Below are positions 25,218 to 35,095 of a stretch of DNA of 64,000 nt, in pieces (within the stretch, counting starts at the first letter, position 1; every line of letters begins with the position of its first letter). The stretch is from Rhodohalobacter sp. SW132. Its GTDB lineage: Bacteria; Bacteroidota; Rhodothermia; Balneolales; Balneolaceae. The notes below the pieces were generated by a model. That model had not been told where the DNA came from. It ran no database searches and saw only the letters and a list, made by a program, of their open reading frames with translations. The position numbers and the translations under genes were made by a program. The stretch spans positions 806,001 through 870,000 of the forward strand of contig NZ_QUOK01000001.1 in NCBI RefSeq assembly GCF_003390325.1, in the 5' to 3' direction.

Positions 25218-26162
25218 ATGTCATCCTGGACCCTGAAATCCACACCGCCGCACGACTGGTTTATCTGCCTCGATATCGATCCCTATTTTGATCACGAGCA
25301 TGAGCCGGTGAAGATTTTTGAAGAGGGATTTACCCGCCCGCTGCCGCTGAAAGAGCGTGATGTGGTAGTGACCATCTTTTTTAACGGTGATCCTGAAAAC
25401 CCGGAGTTCCATATTGAATCGCCGGAAGATCTGTCGAAAGAGGAGGTTTCACAGGCAAACGAAACGCTGGCCCGAATTTTAGGCACCGGTCTGGATCTGC
25501 GTCCGCTTTATGAAAAGGCTGAAAATGACCCTGTACTCGGACCAAAACTGACGGAGTATTACGGATTGAAACGGATGTCGCGCGGAACACTGCTGGAAGA
25601 TATTATCTACCGCATTGTGCAGATGCAGCTCTCTCACAAACCCACAGCCAAAAAGATGGCGTTTAAAATGCGCGAAGCGTACGGCACACACCTGACCCAC
25701 AACGACAAAACCCTTCCCGCCTGGCCGCGCCCGTTTCAGCTGGCCAAAGCCGATCCCGCACAGATTCGTAAAATGGGTCCTACGCTGCGAAAAGGCGAAT
25801 ACCTTGTGGGCCTTGCACAGGATATTCTCGCCGGCGAAGTGAGTATGGAGTGGCTTGATAAAGAGGCGAGCCCACAGGAGTTTTTCGATACCATCTCGAA
25901 AGTCAGAGGCGTGGGCCCCACCTCAGCCCAGGACCTGATGCTCTTCCGCGAACGGACCGATGCCGTGTTTCCGAGCAACATCAAAAAAGGCGAAGAGAAA
26001 GGCCTTCGCAAATGGATCATCATGAGCTACGGCGGTGATCCGGCTAATACATCAGAAAAACAGTTCCGGGAGATGATTTCAACCTGGAAAGGTTACGAAG
26101 CTGCCGCTATTGAATTTCTATTTGTGGATTATATGATTGGGCGGAAGAAGAGGAGTAGTTAA
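25218..26162 (+). CDS. HhH-GPD family DNA glycosylase-like protein (AlkA/OGG branch)
   Basis: The 314-residue length and order fit AlkA-like glycosylases: an N-terminal mixed domain to about residue 105, then an all-helical part with the hairpin RGVGPTSAQDLML at about 230-242. The enzymes remove alkylated or oxidised bases from DNA in base-excision repair. In AlkA the hairpin is followed by a catalytic Asp in a D-L-G-L-R-type segment; here the corresponding stretch is EEKGLRKW (from about residue 259), so the Asp seems replaced by Glu or shifted by a small insertion. Activity is therefore uncertain. A promoter presumably lies in the divergent gap. Confidence 0.75.
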   Translation: MSSWTLKSTPPHDWFICLDIDPYFDHEHEPVKIFEEGFTRPLPLKERDVVVTIFFNGDPENPEFHIESPEDLSKEEVSQANETLARILGTGLDLRPLYEKAENDPVLGPKLTEYYGLKRMSRGTLLEDIIYRIVQMQLSHKPTAKKMAFKMREAYGTHLTHNDKTLPAWPRPFQLAKADPAQIRKMGPTLRKGEYLVGLAQDILAGEVSMEWLDKEASPQEFFDTISKVRGVGPTSAQDLMLFRERTDAVFPSNIKKGEEKGLRKWIIMSYGGDPANTSEKQFREMISTWKGYEAAAIEFLFVDYMIGRKKRSS

Positions 26163-26433
26163 ACAGATGAATAGATGAACAGATGAACAGATGAATGTCG
26201 AACTGTTGAAATTTATGAAACAGATTCTACTTTCTCGGTTCGTTAGTTTTTTCCCTGCGGGATTTTTCTGTGGACCTGAATAAATAACCATTCACTTCCA
26301 CTCAACAATTCAACTTCGCACGTAGTGCGAAACTCAACAGCATGCGCAGCATGCCCCCTCAACAGTTTAACCCAAAACAGTTCCTTGCTCGGAAATTCAT
26401 CGGATGAAAAAGACAATCATCCGATGAAGACAC
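26163..26433. other. Non-coding DNA with short repeats after the glycosylase gene
   Basis: The region holds about four copies of an 8-base unit GATGAACA (26166-26196), two small palindromes (TTCGCACGTAGTGCGAA and GCATGCGCAGCATGC near 26305-26355) and an imperfect hairpin TCATCGGATGA/TCATCCGATGA near 26398-26428. The last resembles the CACCGGATGA hairpin of the three-copy repeat. No gene is seen. Confidence 0.6.
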
Positions 26434-26474
26434 AAAAAAAACCCCGCCCTGCTTTCACAGAACGGGGTTTTTTG
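26434..26474. terminator. Bidirectional terminator between glycosylase and groEL genes
   Basis: AACCCCG and CGGGGTT arms around a 17-base loop carry an A run on one side and a T run on the other, so it can end transcription from both convergent genes. Confidence 0.8.
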
Positions 26475-26517
26475 ATTTCATTCGGCTGATGCCAAATGGG
26501 TCAGTTTAAGCGGTGAT

Positions 26518-28188
26518 TTACATCATTCCGCCCATGCCTCCCATTCCGCCCATGCCGCCGGGCATTCCACCGCCGGGCATGCCGCCACCGTTGTCGTCAT
26601 CATCATTCTTTGATGGTTTCTCAACAACAACTGCTTCGGTTGTCAGCATGAGGCTGGCAACAGATGCCGCATTTTCAAGTGCGGAGCGTGTAACTTTGGT
26701 TGGGTCGATTACGCCTGCTTTAATCAGGTCTTCGTAGACACCGGTTCTGGCGTTGTAGCCAAATCCATCTTTGCCTTCGAGTACTTTCTGTACTACAATC
26801 GATCCTTCAACGCCGGCATTGTTAGAGAGTGCGCGAAGCGGTGCTTCGAGTGCACGTTTCACAATGTCGAAGCCTACTTTCTCATCTGCAATATCAGACT
26901 TCAGCTTGTCGAACACTTTCAGTGTTCTGAGGTAAGCCACGCCGCCGCCGGGAACAATTCCCTCTTCAACAGCAGCACGTGTTGCGTTCAATGCATCTTC
27001 CACACGGGCTTTCTTCTCTTTCATTTCTACTTCAGAAGCAGCGCCAATATAGAGCACGGCAACACCGCCACTCAGTTTAGCAAGACGCTCCTGCAGTTTT
27101 TCACGATCATAATCAGAATCGGTATTCTCAATTTGAGATTTGATCTGGTTGATGCGTGCTTTGATATCATCATTCTTGCCTTTACCGCCAACAATAGTAG
27201 AATCATCTTTTGTGATGTTCAGTCTGTCAGCCTGGCCAAGGAAATCAAGCGTTGCGTTTTCAAGCTTGTAGCCACGCTCTTCGCTGATTACGGTACCGCC
27301 TGTCAGAATTGCGATATCTTCGAGCATCGCTTTTCTGCGGTCGCCAAAGCCGGGAGCTTTAACTGCAGCTACTTTCAGTGATCCGCGCAGTTTGTTCACT
27401 ACGAGAGTTGCCAGCGCTTCGCCTTCAATATCTTCTGCGATAATGAGGAGAGGCTTGCCGGTTTGAATCACTTTCTCAAGAATAGGAAGCAGATCCTTCA
27501 TGTTCGTGATCTTCTTGTCGAAAATCAGGATGTATGGATCTTCCATTTCGGTCGTCATCGTTTCGCTGTTTGTCACGAAGTACGGTGACAGGTAACCGCG
27601 ATCGAACTGCATACCTTCTACAGTTTCGAGATAGGTTTCGGTTCCTTTGGCTTCTTCAACGGTAATCACACCATCTTTACCCACTTTTTCCATCGCTTGT
27701 GCAATGAAAGAACCGATCTCTTCGTCGCCATTGGCGGAAATCGTTCCAACCTGCTTGATGCTGTCGAGGCTGTCGCCTACAGGCTTGCTGAGGTTCTGAA
27801 GCTCTTTCACAACTTCAACAACTGCCTTGTCAATGCCTCTTTTGAGGTCCATTGGATTGGCACCGGCAGTCACGTTTTTCAGGCCGGTCTGGATGATAGA
27901 CTGCGCAAGTACGGTTGCTGTAGTTGTTCCGTCACCAGCATTATCGTTGGTTTTGGAAGCCACTTCACGCACCATCTGTGCGCCCATATTTTCTACTCTG
28001 TCGGAGAGTTCAATCTCCTTGGCTACTGTAACACCATCTTTGGTTACGGTTGGCGCACCAAAAGACTTCTCAATAACAACATTACGTCCGCGTGGGCCTA
28101 ATGTAACTTTTACTGCGTTTGCAAGCTTATCAACGCCGCGCTTCAGCGCGTCGCGTGCATCCGCATCATAATGAACTAATTTACTCAT
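26518..28188 (-). CDS. groL: Chaperonin GroEL (Hsp60)
   Basis: A full-length 556-residue group I chaperonin. ATP-binding residues are in [11 protein letters not shown] and [11 protein letters not shown] near residues 30 and 85-95, and the C-terminus is the usual flexible Gly-Met tail ([11 protein letters not shown]...). It forms the double-ring folding cage with GroES. It lies 60 bases downstream of groES, so the two are an operon. No CIRCE element (TTAGCACTC-type dyad) is visible upstream of groES, so HrcA control is not supported by sequence. Confidence 0.99.
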   Translation of the reverse strand: MSKLVHYDADARDALKRGVDKLANAVKVTLGPRGRNVVIEKSFGAPTVTKDGVTVAKEIELSDRVENMGAQMVREVASKTNDNAGDGTTTATVLAQSIIQTGLKNVTAGANPMDLKRGIDKAVVEVVKELQNLSKPVGDSLDSIKQVGTISANGDEEIGSFIAQAMEKVGKDGVITVEEAKGTETYLETVEGMQFDRGYLSPYFVTNSETMTTEMEDPYILIFDKKITNMKDLLPILEKVIQTGKPLLIIAEDIEGEALATLVVNKLRGSLKVAAVKAPGFGDRRKAMLEDIAILTGGTVISEERGYKLENATLDFLGQADRLNITKDDSTIVGGKGKNDDIKARINQIKSQIENTDSDYDREKLQERLAKLSGGVAVLYIGAASEVEMKEKKARVEDALNATRAAVEEGIVPGGGVAYLRTLKVFDKLKSDIADEKVGFDIVKRALEAPLRALSNNAGVEGSIVVQKVLEGKDGFGYNARTGVYEDLIKAGVIDPTKVTRSALENAASVASLMLTTEAVVVEKPSKNDDDDNGGGMPGGGMPGGMGGMGGMGGMM

Positions 28189-28248
28189 ATCTTTAACTGA
28201 TTTAGTTAGTGTTTAAAATTGTGTCGTTCAGAATCTTGATATTTTTTG

Positions 28249-28536
28249 TTACGAGACAATTCCGAGGATGTCGGATTCTCTCATAATCAGGTACTCTTCA
28301 CCTTCCAGTGTTACTTCGGTTCCTGAATACTTTCCGTAAAGGATCTCATCTCCTTCTTTTACGGTGATGTCAACTTTGGTGCCATTTTCAACTTTTCCGG
28401 GTCCCGCAGCAACTACAGTTCCTCTTTGTGGTTTCTCTTTTGCTGTATCGGGAATAATGATTCCGGAACTGGTTTTTTCTTCAGCTTCTATCGGGCGTAC
28501 AAGCACGCGATCGCTTAAAGGTTTAATATTCGCCAT
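28249..28536 (-). CDS. groES: Co-chaperonin GroES (Hsp10)
   Basis: A 95-residue GroES with the mobile loop in [18 protein letters not shown] and the dome strand [14 protein letters not shown]. It caps GroEL rings. A good Shine-Dalgarno AAGGAGT lies 7 bases before the ATG, consistent with strong expression; groEL follows. Confidence 0.99.
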   Translation of the reverse strand: MANIKPLSDRVLVRPIEAEEKTSSGIIIPDTAKEKPQRGTVVAAGPGKVENGTKVDITVKEGDEILYGKYSGTEVTLEGEEYLIMRESDILGIVS

Positions 28537-28570
28537 TGGTATGACTCCTTATGATTTGAGTTAATGGTTA

Positions 28571-28600
28571 TTTATAAAGTCTTGCGCGCATTTAATTCAA
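28571..28600 (-). promoter_or_regulatory. Possible sigma-70-like promoter for groES-groEL
   Basis: On the minus strand TTGAAT (28600-28595) and TATAAA (28576-28571) are separated by 18 bases and lie ~35 bases before the groES start. Bacteroidota-like organisms often use other promoter consensus, so this is weak. Confidence 0.3.
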
Positions 28601-28714
28601 AAAGCGCTTGCTTAGGTAAGTCATTTCGCAACATCCGTACCAAACTGATTGTTTGTGGCAAAGAGGCGATCAAAATCTCTTTATGGCAAAATAGAGGGGC
28701 GTTTTGGCCTGATT

Positions 28715-29509
28715 TTATGCCATTCCCGGCTCAAAGGTGCCAAGTTGTTCAAGACGGGCTGTCAACTTTTCATACATGGCAGGAGCCAGCGCCTCGGCAC
28801 GCAGGTTAAAATCAAATTCATCGGCCGGCAGTTCTGTATTTAGCCGCTTAAGGGCATTGCTCAGTTTTTTTCTGCGCTGGTTGAACGCCATCCGAACCAC
28901 TGTTTTCAGATGATCGTCGCTGCAGGCAAGGCTGGGTTTGTTGAACCGAAGCTGAACAACGGCGCTCATTACATTTGGCGGAGGGGAAAAAACCTGCGGC
29001 GGCACATCAAACAATATTTCAGGTGTACACATCAGCTGTGTCTGAACGCTGAGAATCCCGTACGTTTTATTTTTCGGCTCGGCCACAATTCGCTCGGCCA
29101 CTTCTTTCTGCATCATCAGTGTTGCGGTTTCGAGGTGCGAACGATAATGGAGCAGTGAAAAGAGAATCTGGCTGGTAATGTAATAGGGCAGGTTCCCAAT
29201 TACATGAACAGGCCGGGTATTGTCAGACAAGACATCCGACCAGTCTACTTTCAGAATATCATTTTTGATGATATGCAGATCTGGCAGGGTTTGCTGCAGA
29301 TGCTCCACCATCACCGGGTCGATCTCAATTGCGGTCAGATTTGGATACACTTCAACCAGCTGCTCCGTAAGCGCGCCGTCGCCTGGACCAATCTCCACAA
29401 CCCGATCTTCCGGCTCTGCAGGAATGGAACCGGCGATTTTTGAAATCATATGTTTATCGCGTAAAAAATGCTGACCAAGGCTCTTCTTTTTACGGGGTTG
29501 ATGATTCAT
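28715..29509 (-). CDS. rsmA: 16S rRNA dimethyladenosine transferase RsmA (KsgA)
   Basis: The 264-residue enzyme has motif I VVEIGPGDGALTEQL and the N6-adenine signature NLPYYITSQILF. It dimethylates two adjacent adenines in the 3' terminal helix of 16S rRNA during 30S assembly. Its start is supported by the family's opening KKSLGQHFLRD. It is upstream of groES on the same strand with a ~180-bp gap, so it is a separate unit. Confidence 0.97.
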   Translation of the reverse strand: MNHQPRKKKSLGQHFLRDKHMISKIAGSIPAEPEDRVVEIGPGDGALTEQLVEVYPNLTAIEIDPVMVEHLQQTLPDLHIIKNDILKVDWSDVLSDNTRPVHVIGNLPYYITSQILFSLLHYRSHLETATLMMQKEVAERIVAEPKNKTYGILSVQTQLMCTPEILFDVPPQVFSPPPNVMSAVVQLRFNKPSLACSDDHLKTVVRMAFNQRRKKLSNALKRLNTELPADEFDFNLRAEALAPAMYEKLTARLEQLGTFEPGMA

Positions 29510-29755
29510 GAGCTGAGTTTAGGTAGAGAATTATTTTTTTGATAGTTTATCCGGTTCTGTCTCAAAGGTACGAAGTCTGCAAGTATCACAAAGAGTTTGT
29601 TGCAAATTATCTCTGAATGTGATTGCCACTTATTTTGATCTAAAATTCTCCTATTTTCCACCCCACACTTGCAACTCAACCCTTTTTATGTAGTTTACAG
29701 GGTTGTTTTCTATCAGAAACAAAATCTTCACTAACCGACCGCATTACCCAGCCTC

Positions 29756-30970
29756 ATGGAACTTAATCCACTTGATACAGAGCAGATCGGAATTCAGACG
29801 CTTGAAAAAAGCCTCATGAAATCTTCAACCAGCCGGTCGCTGAAAATTGGACTTCCAAAAGAGATCTCAAATGATGAACGGCGGGTTTCGCTCACTCCCG
29901 GGGGCGTATCCACCTTGGTGGCCAACGGTCATGATGTATGGATCGAAAAAAACGCGGGAATTGACGCCCACTTCTCCGACCAGGAATACGCTGATGCCGG
30001 CGCTGAAATTTCGTACAGCGCGGAAGAGCTATTCAGCCAGTCTGATCTTATAGCCAAAGTGGCTCCTCCCACAATGAACGAGCAGGAGTGGATGAAACCA
30101 AATCAAATCCTGGTTTCTGCCCTGCATCTGGGTCACACTCGATATGAATTCCTGAAAAACCTGATCGAAAAAGGTGTATGTGCGATCGGGTACGAATTTA
30201 TAAAAGGAAAAGATAATGAATTCCCGATCGTGCGGATGATGCATGAAATAACCGGATCGATGGCGGTTCAGATTTCCACTCACTACCTGGAAAACAACAG
30301 CGACGGGCAGGGAATTATGCTTGGCGGAATATCGGGCGTGCCCCCGGCAACCGTTGTGATTCTGGGCGCCGGAATTACGGGCGAATATGCTGCGCGAACA
30401 GCTCTCGGCTACGGTGCACAGGTTTTTGTGATGGACAATGACCTCGCAGCGCTTCGCCGGCTCGAAAATGCTCTCGATCGACGGATTGTTACCGCAACGG
30501 CCAATCACCACTATCTCACCAAAGCGATGGGATTTGCCGATGTTGTGATCGGTGCTGCAATGACCGAAGGAGACCGTGCACCGTGCTGGGTTACGGAAGA
30601 AATGGTTCAGAAAATGAAACCGGGAAGCGTGGTTGTCGATGCAGTAATAGACCAGGGCGGATGCATCTCAACGAGCGAGCCAACTACACATTCAAACCCC
30701 GTGTTTACAAAGTATGATGTAATTCACTACTGCGTGCCGAACATACCATCAAATGTAGCGCGAACCGCAACCTACGCACTAAACAATGTTTTGGTGCCGT
30801 ACGTACTGGAACTCGGATCCGCGGCCACCATACATGAATGTCTCTGGCACCATTCTGCTCTCCGTAACGGCACTTATATTTACAAAAAACATCTCACCAA
30901 AAAATCACTCGCCAAACTTTTTGATATCCCCTACCGCGAAATCGATATGCTGATCGCTTCACAAATTTAA
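29756..30970 (+). CDS. ald: Alanine dehydrogenase
   Basis: The 404-residue protein has the PNT/alanine dehydrogenase fold: KIGLPKEISNDERRVSLTPGGV opening, active-site segment VSALHLGHT, then the Rossmann domain VVILGAGITGEYAAR, and VVDAVIDQGGC in the C-terminal part. It interconverts alanine with pyruvate and ammonia using NAD. About 35 extra residues precede the usual start, as in other Bacteroidota homologues; the inner Met at 21 could also be used. The apbE gene follows 16 bases after the stop, so they are probably co-transcribed. Confidence 0.93.
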   Translation: MELNPLDTEQIGIQTLEKSLMKSSTSRSLKIGLPKEISNDERRVSLTPGGVSTLVANGHDVWIEKNAGIDAHFSDQEYADAGAEISYSAEELFSQSDLIAKVAPPTMNEQEWMKPNQILVSALHLGHTRYEFLKNLIEKGVCAIGYEFIKGKDNEFPIVRMMHEITGSMAVQISTHYLENNSDGQGIMLGGISGVPPATVVILGAGITGEYAARTALGYGAQVFVMDNDLAALRRLENALDRRIVTATANHHYLTKAMGFADVVIGAAMTEGDRAPCWVTEEMVQKMKPGSVVVDAVIDQGGCISTSEPTTHSNPVFTKYDVIHYCVPNIPSNVARTATYALNNVLVPYVLELGSAATIHECLWHHSALRNGTYIYKKHLTKKSLAKLFDIPYREIDMLIASQI

Positions 30971-30986
30971 AGCGGCAACCATCGCT

Positions 30987-32024
30987 ATGTTCAAAAATCT
31001 TTATTCGCTTCCAGCTTATTTATCGACAACCGTTTTCCTTCTTTTTCTCTTTCCTGCATTAACCCTGTCGCAGGATCTGCAGCGATACGATTTTCAATCC
31101 CGCCATATGGGTTCTCAGGTTCAGATTATGCTCTATTCTGCATCGGAAGAAGAAGCTGAAAACGCGGCGAATTCTGCGTTTGACCGTATTGAAGAGATCA
31201 ATCAGAGCATGAGTGATTATATTGATGAGAGTGAGCTAAACCGGCTATCGCGATTGTCGGGTTCAGGAGAGTGGATGGAAATCAGCCCCTCTTTTTTTGA
31301 TGTATTGAAAATGTCGGTGTGGATATCCCGTAAAACCGACGGGCTGTTTGATGTAACGATCGGCCCGATGACGCATACCTGGCGATACATTCGCAGGCTG
31401 CCTGATCCGGAACTTCCTGACAAAGACGAAATCAAATCAATGCAAAAACGGGTTGGGTTTCACCACATCGAACTGGATGAAGAAAATTTATCGGCTCGTC
31501 TGATGGCTGACAATATGCAGCTCGATTTTGGCGGCATTGCCAAAGGTTATGCAGCGGAAGAAGCGGTTCGTGTGATCAACTCTTATGGAATCCATTCCGT
31601 ATTGGTGGATGCCGGCGGAGATATCAGCGCTGGAGATCCACCGCCCGGACGCTCCGCCTGGGATGTTGCCGTCCCAAAGGGCGGGATCAGCGAAACATCC
31701 GATTACATAACTCTGAGTCTGTCAGGCAAAACCCTCACCACGTCCGGCGATATGTACCAGTTTATGGAAATTGACGGCACACGCTACTCCCACATTATCA
31801 ATCCAAAAACCGGGATCGGGTCTGCTGATCAGATTCAAGCTACGGTTATATCATCCAACGGAATGTATGCTGATGCGTTCGCTTCGGTACTTACCATGAT
31901 GGCCCCGGAAGATGGAATTGAGCTGATTGAAAAATTTGAAGAAACAGAAGCGATTCTCTTTATGGAAGAGAATGGTGAGATCCGGGAGTGGCGCACATCG
32001 GGGATTTCTGAAATTTTGAAATAA
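30987..32024 (+). CDS. apbE: FAD:protein FMN transferase ApbE
   Basis: A signal peptide (about residues 1-28) is followed by the ApbE fold: MGSQVQIMLYS, KTDGLFDVTIGP, LDFGGIAKGYAAEEAV and VDAGGDISAGD, then TSGDMYQF and HIINPKTG. It attaches FMN to Thr/Ser of envelope proteins such as NqrB/NqrC or RnfG. No such target gene is in the window. A hairpin without a T run follows the stop. Confidence 0.95.
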   Translation: MFKNLYSLPAYLSTTVFLLFLFPALTLSQDLQRYDFQSRHMGSQVQIMLYSASEEEAENAANSAFDRIEEINQSMSDYIDESELNRLSRLSGSGEWMEISPSFFDVLKMSVWISRKTDGLFDVTIGPMTHTWRYIRRLPDPELPDKDEIKSMQKRVGFHHIELDEENLSARLMADNMQLDFGGIAKGYAAEEAVRVINSYGIHSVLVDAGGDISAGDPPPGRSAWDVAVPKGGISETSDYITLSLSGKTLTTSGDMYQFMEIDGTRYSHIINPKTGIGSADQIQATVISSNGMYADAFASVLTMMAPEDGIELIEKFEETEAILFMEENGEIREWRTSGISEILK

Positions 32025-32026
32025 AC

Positions 32027-32051
32027 TACCTCGCTGCAAGCAGACGAGGTA
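32027..32051 (+). terminator. Possible hairpin terminator after apbE
   Basis: TACCTCG and CGAGGTA arms, with an inner CTG/CAG pair, form a near-perfect stem right after the stop codon, but no T run follows closely. Confidence 0.4.
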
Positions 32052-32101
32052 TCAACTTAAAACCCATTACTTTTTTTCAATATGGAGTTTATTCAGGAGT
32101 G

Positions 32102-32248
32102 CCCCCCCCCTTCCCCCGCAGGGATTCCTTCGGAAGAAGGGGGCAATGGGGGATGATATTTTGTGCTTATGCATCAAGTTTTGAACCATGCACGATTAGG
32201 ATGATCATCCCCCTGCTCACTCCGTTCGCTCTCCCCCTTCGAAGGGGG
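32102..32248. repeat. C-rich inverted repeat element (~147 bp)
   Basis: Both ends contain CCCCCTTC.../...GAAGGGGG hairpins, and the left segment GGGGGATGAT is matched by ATCATCCCCC on the right. It begins with a run of nine Cs, a spot prone to length error. A related hairpin lies at 39958-40009. No gene is seen between apbE and the oxidoreductase. Confidence 0.6.
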
Positions 32249-32312
32249 ACTCAATCACGAGCCTTTGCAATTCTTTTCACATTTCCGGTGTTTAGTTTTA
32301 CAACTCTCTAAT

Positions 32313-33650
32313 CTAATGAGGACGACTCACGCCGGGCACCGGAACAGGATAATATCCGTTCTCATCCGGAAGTACGGGTGGTTCCATATCCCATGCTACA
32401 TAATCCGGCATCAGCTGCGCATCGGAATTCATCGCCTCCTCCCATGTTATCATTTGGCCGGAATACGTGGCCATTCGTCCCATGATTGCCGCAAGCGTTG
32501 TTTTCGCCCCGTAATCAATATCATCAATAACCTCTCCGCTGCGAATGGCAGCAAATAGCTCATCATGCTCCTGCTGGTACGGGTTCGGATCATTCATTCC
32601 GTCATGGTCGAAGTGTACGGTTCCGTCTCTGCCGCGGATCTCCGCCCGGTTGTTAAAATCCACATAGATATTGGACCGGGTTCCCTGAAAGTTTTCTGCC
32701 ACTCTTGAAAACGTATTCTGCTGATGACGGCATTGTGCTGAAATCACGGCACCACCGGGATATGTATACTCTACGAAGTGGTGATCGAAAATCTGGCCAA
32801 ATTTTTTGTCGGTTCTTACTTCGCGGCCGCCCATCCCCTGTGCGGTTTCGGGATATTCACCGATATACCAGTTAGCCACATCAATATTGTGGATATTCTG
32901 CTCAAGGATATGATCTCCGGCCAGCCATGTGAAGTAAAACCAGTTTCTGACCTGGTATTCAACTTCGCCCATGTCGGCTTCCCGCTCACGAACCCACACG
33001 CCGCCATCATTCCAGTAAACCTGACCGGAAACAATATCACCCGCGATTCCATCCTGAAGCCGCTTGTACGTTTCCCGGTAATTGTTCTGATATCTGCGCT
33101 GCAAACCAAGCACCATGTTCAGATTCTTTTCCCTCGCCTCTTTTGCCGCCTCAAGAACGCGCCGTACTCCCGGAGCATCGGTTGCCACCGGCTTTTCGAT
33201 GAACATATGTTTGCCTGCTTTTACAGCTTCTTCAAAGTGTGCCGGCCTGAACCCTGGAGGGGCAGTTAAAATGACAACATCAGCCAGTGCGGTTGCTTCT
33301 TTGTAGGAATCAAAGCCTGTGAATTTATGCTCTTCGGGAACATCCAGGCGGCCGGTTTCAAGGTGATGCTGAGAAAGTGCATCATAACATTGGTCAATCC
33401 GATCTCTGAACAGATCCGCGAGTGCCACGATTTTCACTCCTGGATCCGCATTCAGTGCCTGATTTGCAGCCCCGGTTCCCCTTCCTCCGCACCCGATAAC
33501 CGCAACTTTAAGCGTGTCATTACCGGCTGCGTATGCCGAAACACCCACTGGTAAACTGCCGAGCAGAAGCCCGCCGCCAGCAAACAGTGATGTCTTTTTT
33601 ACAAAGTCTTTTCTTGAAATATTGGTGCTCCAAAGGTTTTTATTTTCCAT
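32313..33650 (-). CDS. Gfo/Idh/MocA family oxidoreductase with Tat-like signal
   Basis: The first ~35 residues have a Tat-like signal (SRKDFVKKTSLFAGGGLLLGSL), so it is probably exported folded, as in many Bacteroidota members. The NAD(P)-binding core starts LKVAVIGCGGRGTGAAN, then EKPVATDAPG and the C-terminal substrate domain with VYWNDGG. Family enzymes oxidise or reduce sugars, inositols and their derivatives. The substrate is unknown. It is followed in the transcription order by nothing on the same strand; upstream is a SUMF1-like gene 28 bases away, so they form an operon. Confidence 0.9.
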   Translation of the reverse strand: MENKNLWSTNISRKDFVKKTSLFAGGGLLLGSLPVGVSAYAAGNDTLKVAVIGCGGRGTGAANQALNADPGVKIVALADLFRDRIDQCYDALSQHHLETGRLDVPEEHKFTGFDSYKEATALADVVILTAPPGFRPAHFEEAVKAGKHMFIEKPVATDAPGVRRVLEAAKEAREKNLNMVLGLQRRYQNNYRETYKRLQDGIAGDIVSGQVYWNDGGVWVREREADMGEVEYQVRNWFYFTWLAGDHILEQNIHNIDVANWYIGEYPETAQGMGGREVRTDKKFGQIFDHHFVEYTYPGGAVISAQCRHQQNTFSRVAENFQGTRSNIYVDFNNRAEIRGRDGTVHFDHDGMNDPNPYQQEHDELFAAIRSGEVIDDIDYGAKTTLAAIMGRMATYSGQMITWEEAMNSDAQLMPDYVAWDMEPPVLPDENGYYPVPVPGVSRPH

Positions 33651-33678
33651 ATGCTTGATTGTTTTTTAGTTGTAATAT

Positions 33679-34827
33679 TTAATAATAATCCTGAATCGCA
33701 TCAATCCAGTATCTCTCCATCTCTTCAACCGATTCCGGCTGGTCTTTTGGCTTTACGACTCTGAACCCGATGAAAGGAGCATTAGTATGCCACCACAAAC
33801 TTTTAGGGAGCTGTGGATCATTCATTTTCCACCTCGGGTTGGATGCACGCCGGTTCAGACAGCTCGCCGCTTCAGCGCCATCTGTCCACGATCCGCCTCT
33901 TGCAGCCCGCGGATAGAGTTCATCAGGAATAAACAATGGGTTGATTGCGGGGTCTCCCTCAAGCCGGTCAAAATAATCATCATGGTATTGATCTGTTGTC
34001 CATTCAGCCACGTTGCCCAACATATTATAGATACCAAATGCATTTGGCTCTTTACTGTCAACTTTGCCGTAACTCCTGTTGCTGTTCCCCCTGTGTATGG
34101 CGTAATTATCGAGATTCTCGGGTGGCTGATACGCTTCATTATCTCCTGCACGGCAGGCATACTCCCATTCAGCTTCCGTTGGCAGCCTGTAGAATTCTCC
34201 CGTTTTTACGGTAAGCCATTTTGTGAACATTACTGCCGCATAGTGCGTCATGTTGATTGCAGGATATCCGTCAGCTCCCATTCCAAGCGTTAAATCCCCG
34301 TAAGCAGGTGATGGAGTGGAGATCACGTCTGCGGGAATATCCGCTTCTCTCAGCACTTCAAGTACATCGTCTGTCAATGTTGGAGAGGAAATAGCATCAG
34401 CATCTATATCCACACCATAAAAAACCTGATAGAGCTCTCTTCGGATATTCTCAATTGATTCGTTTGCAAACAGATTGTACTGATTCCATGTAATTTCGTA
34501 TTTGCTCATCCAGAATGGATCAACCTGTACGGAATACCCATCTTCTTGCTCGCCAGCCCCCATCAAAAATGTACCGCCGGGAACCGGTACCAGCTCAATA
34601 GATTCTGACTCCCCAGGTATGCTCTTCGTTACAGGTGTGAATTCTTCAGATGAAGTAACTGAATCAGACATCCCGTCAGAATCAGTTTGTACAGAATCAG
34701 CTGGCGTTTGATTTGAAACAGTAGCACACGAGAGAAAAATTACCGTTAAGAGAACAGTAAGATGAATGGATTTCCCACGGAAAGAAAAAAATGATACAAG
34801 TGTTCTAAGGGAGATTATTGTTTTCAT
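33679..34827 (-). CDS. SUMF1/EgtB/PvdO-type lipoprotein (formylglycine-enzyme-like fold)
   Basis: A signal region near the N-terminus with FLSCATVSN predicts a lipoprotein. From residue ~75 the FGE-sulfatase fold is clear: VPVPGGTFLMGAGE, SKYEITWNQYNLFAN, RLPTEAEWEYACR, GNVAEWTTD, RAARGGSW and GFRVVKP. The two copper-binding cysteines of true formylglycine-generating enzymes are absent from the expected C-terminal stretch, where only one Cys (SCLNRRAS) occurs. Sulfatase activation is thus unlikely; relatives such as gliding lipoproteins GldJ/GldK use the fold structurally. It sits upstream of the exported oxidoreductase. Confidence 0.82.
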   Translation of the reverse strand: MKTIISLRTLVSFFSFRGKSIHLTVLLTVIFLSCATVSNQTPADSVQTDSDGMSDSVTSSEEFTPVTKSIPGESESIELVPVPGGTFLMGAGEQEDGYSVQVDPFWMSKYEITWNQYNLFANESIENIRRELYQVFYGVDIDADAISSPTLTDDVLEVLREADIPADVISTPSPAYGDLTLGMGADGYPAINMTHYAAVMFTKWLTVKTGEFYRLPTEAEWEYACRAGDNEAYQPPENLDNYAIHRGNSNRSYGKVDSKEPNAFGIYNMLGNVAEWTTDQYHDDYFDRLEGDPAINPLFIPDELYPRAARGGSWTDGAEAASCLNRRASNPRWKMNDPQLPKSLWWHTNAPFIGFRVVKPKDQPESVEEMERYWIDAIQDYY

Positions 34828-35095
34828 AATTGTACAACCCTTTACGTTTATTCAAGCACAGCTATTTTACCGGCAATCTCTTGATTAACCTGTTTCTATC
34901 AAGATAAATTTTTAGAGTGAATATTTTATTAAGGCGGGTATGAATTCTCTGAAATAATCTTCACTGAATTCGAGAATCGGGTTTCTCCCCCACTGGAATT
35001 CAAAATGAAATATTTGTATCGATACTCACTCTCTTAAAGACAGTAGATTAGATTGATAGGATAGAACAGTTTCATGAATTAAATCGCAGATGACC

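Noticed and set aside
28537-28700. CIRCE/HrcA operator upstream of groES
   Set aside because: No TTAGCACTC-type dyad is present in the leader; only a weak promoter-like pair can be seen.
33679-34827. Functional formylglycine-generating enzyme
   Set aside because: The fold is right but the paired catalytic cysteines expected near the C-terminus are missing; only one Cys is present there.
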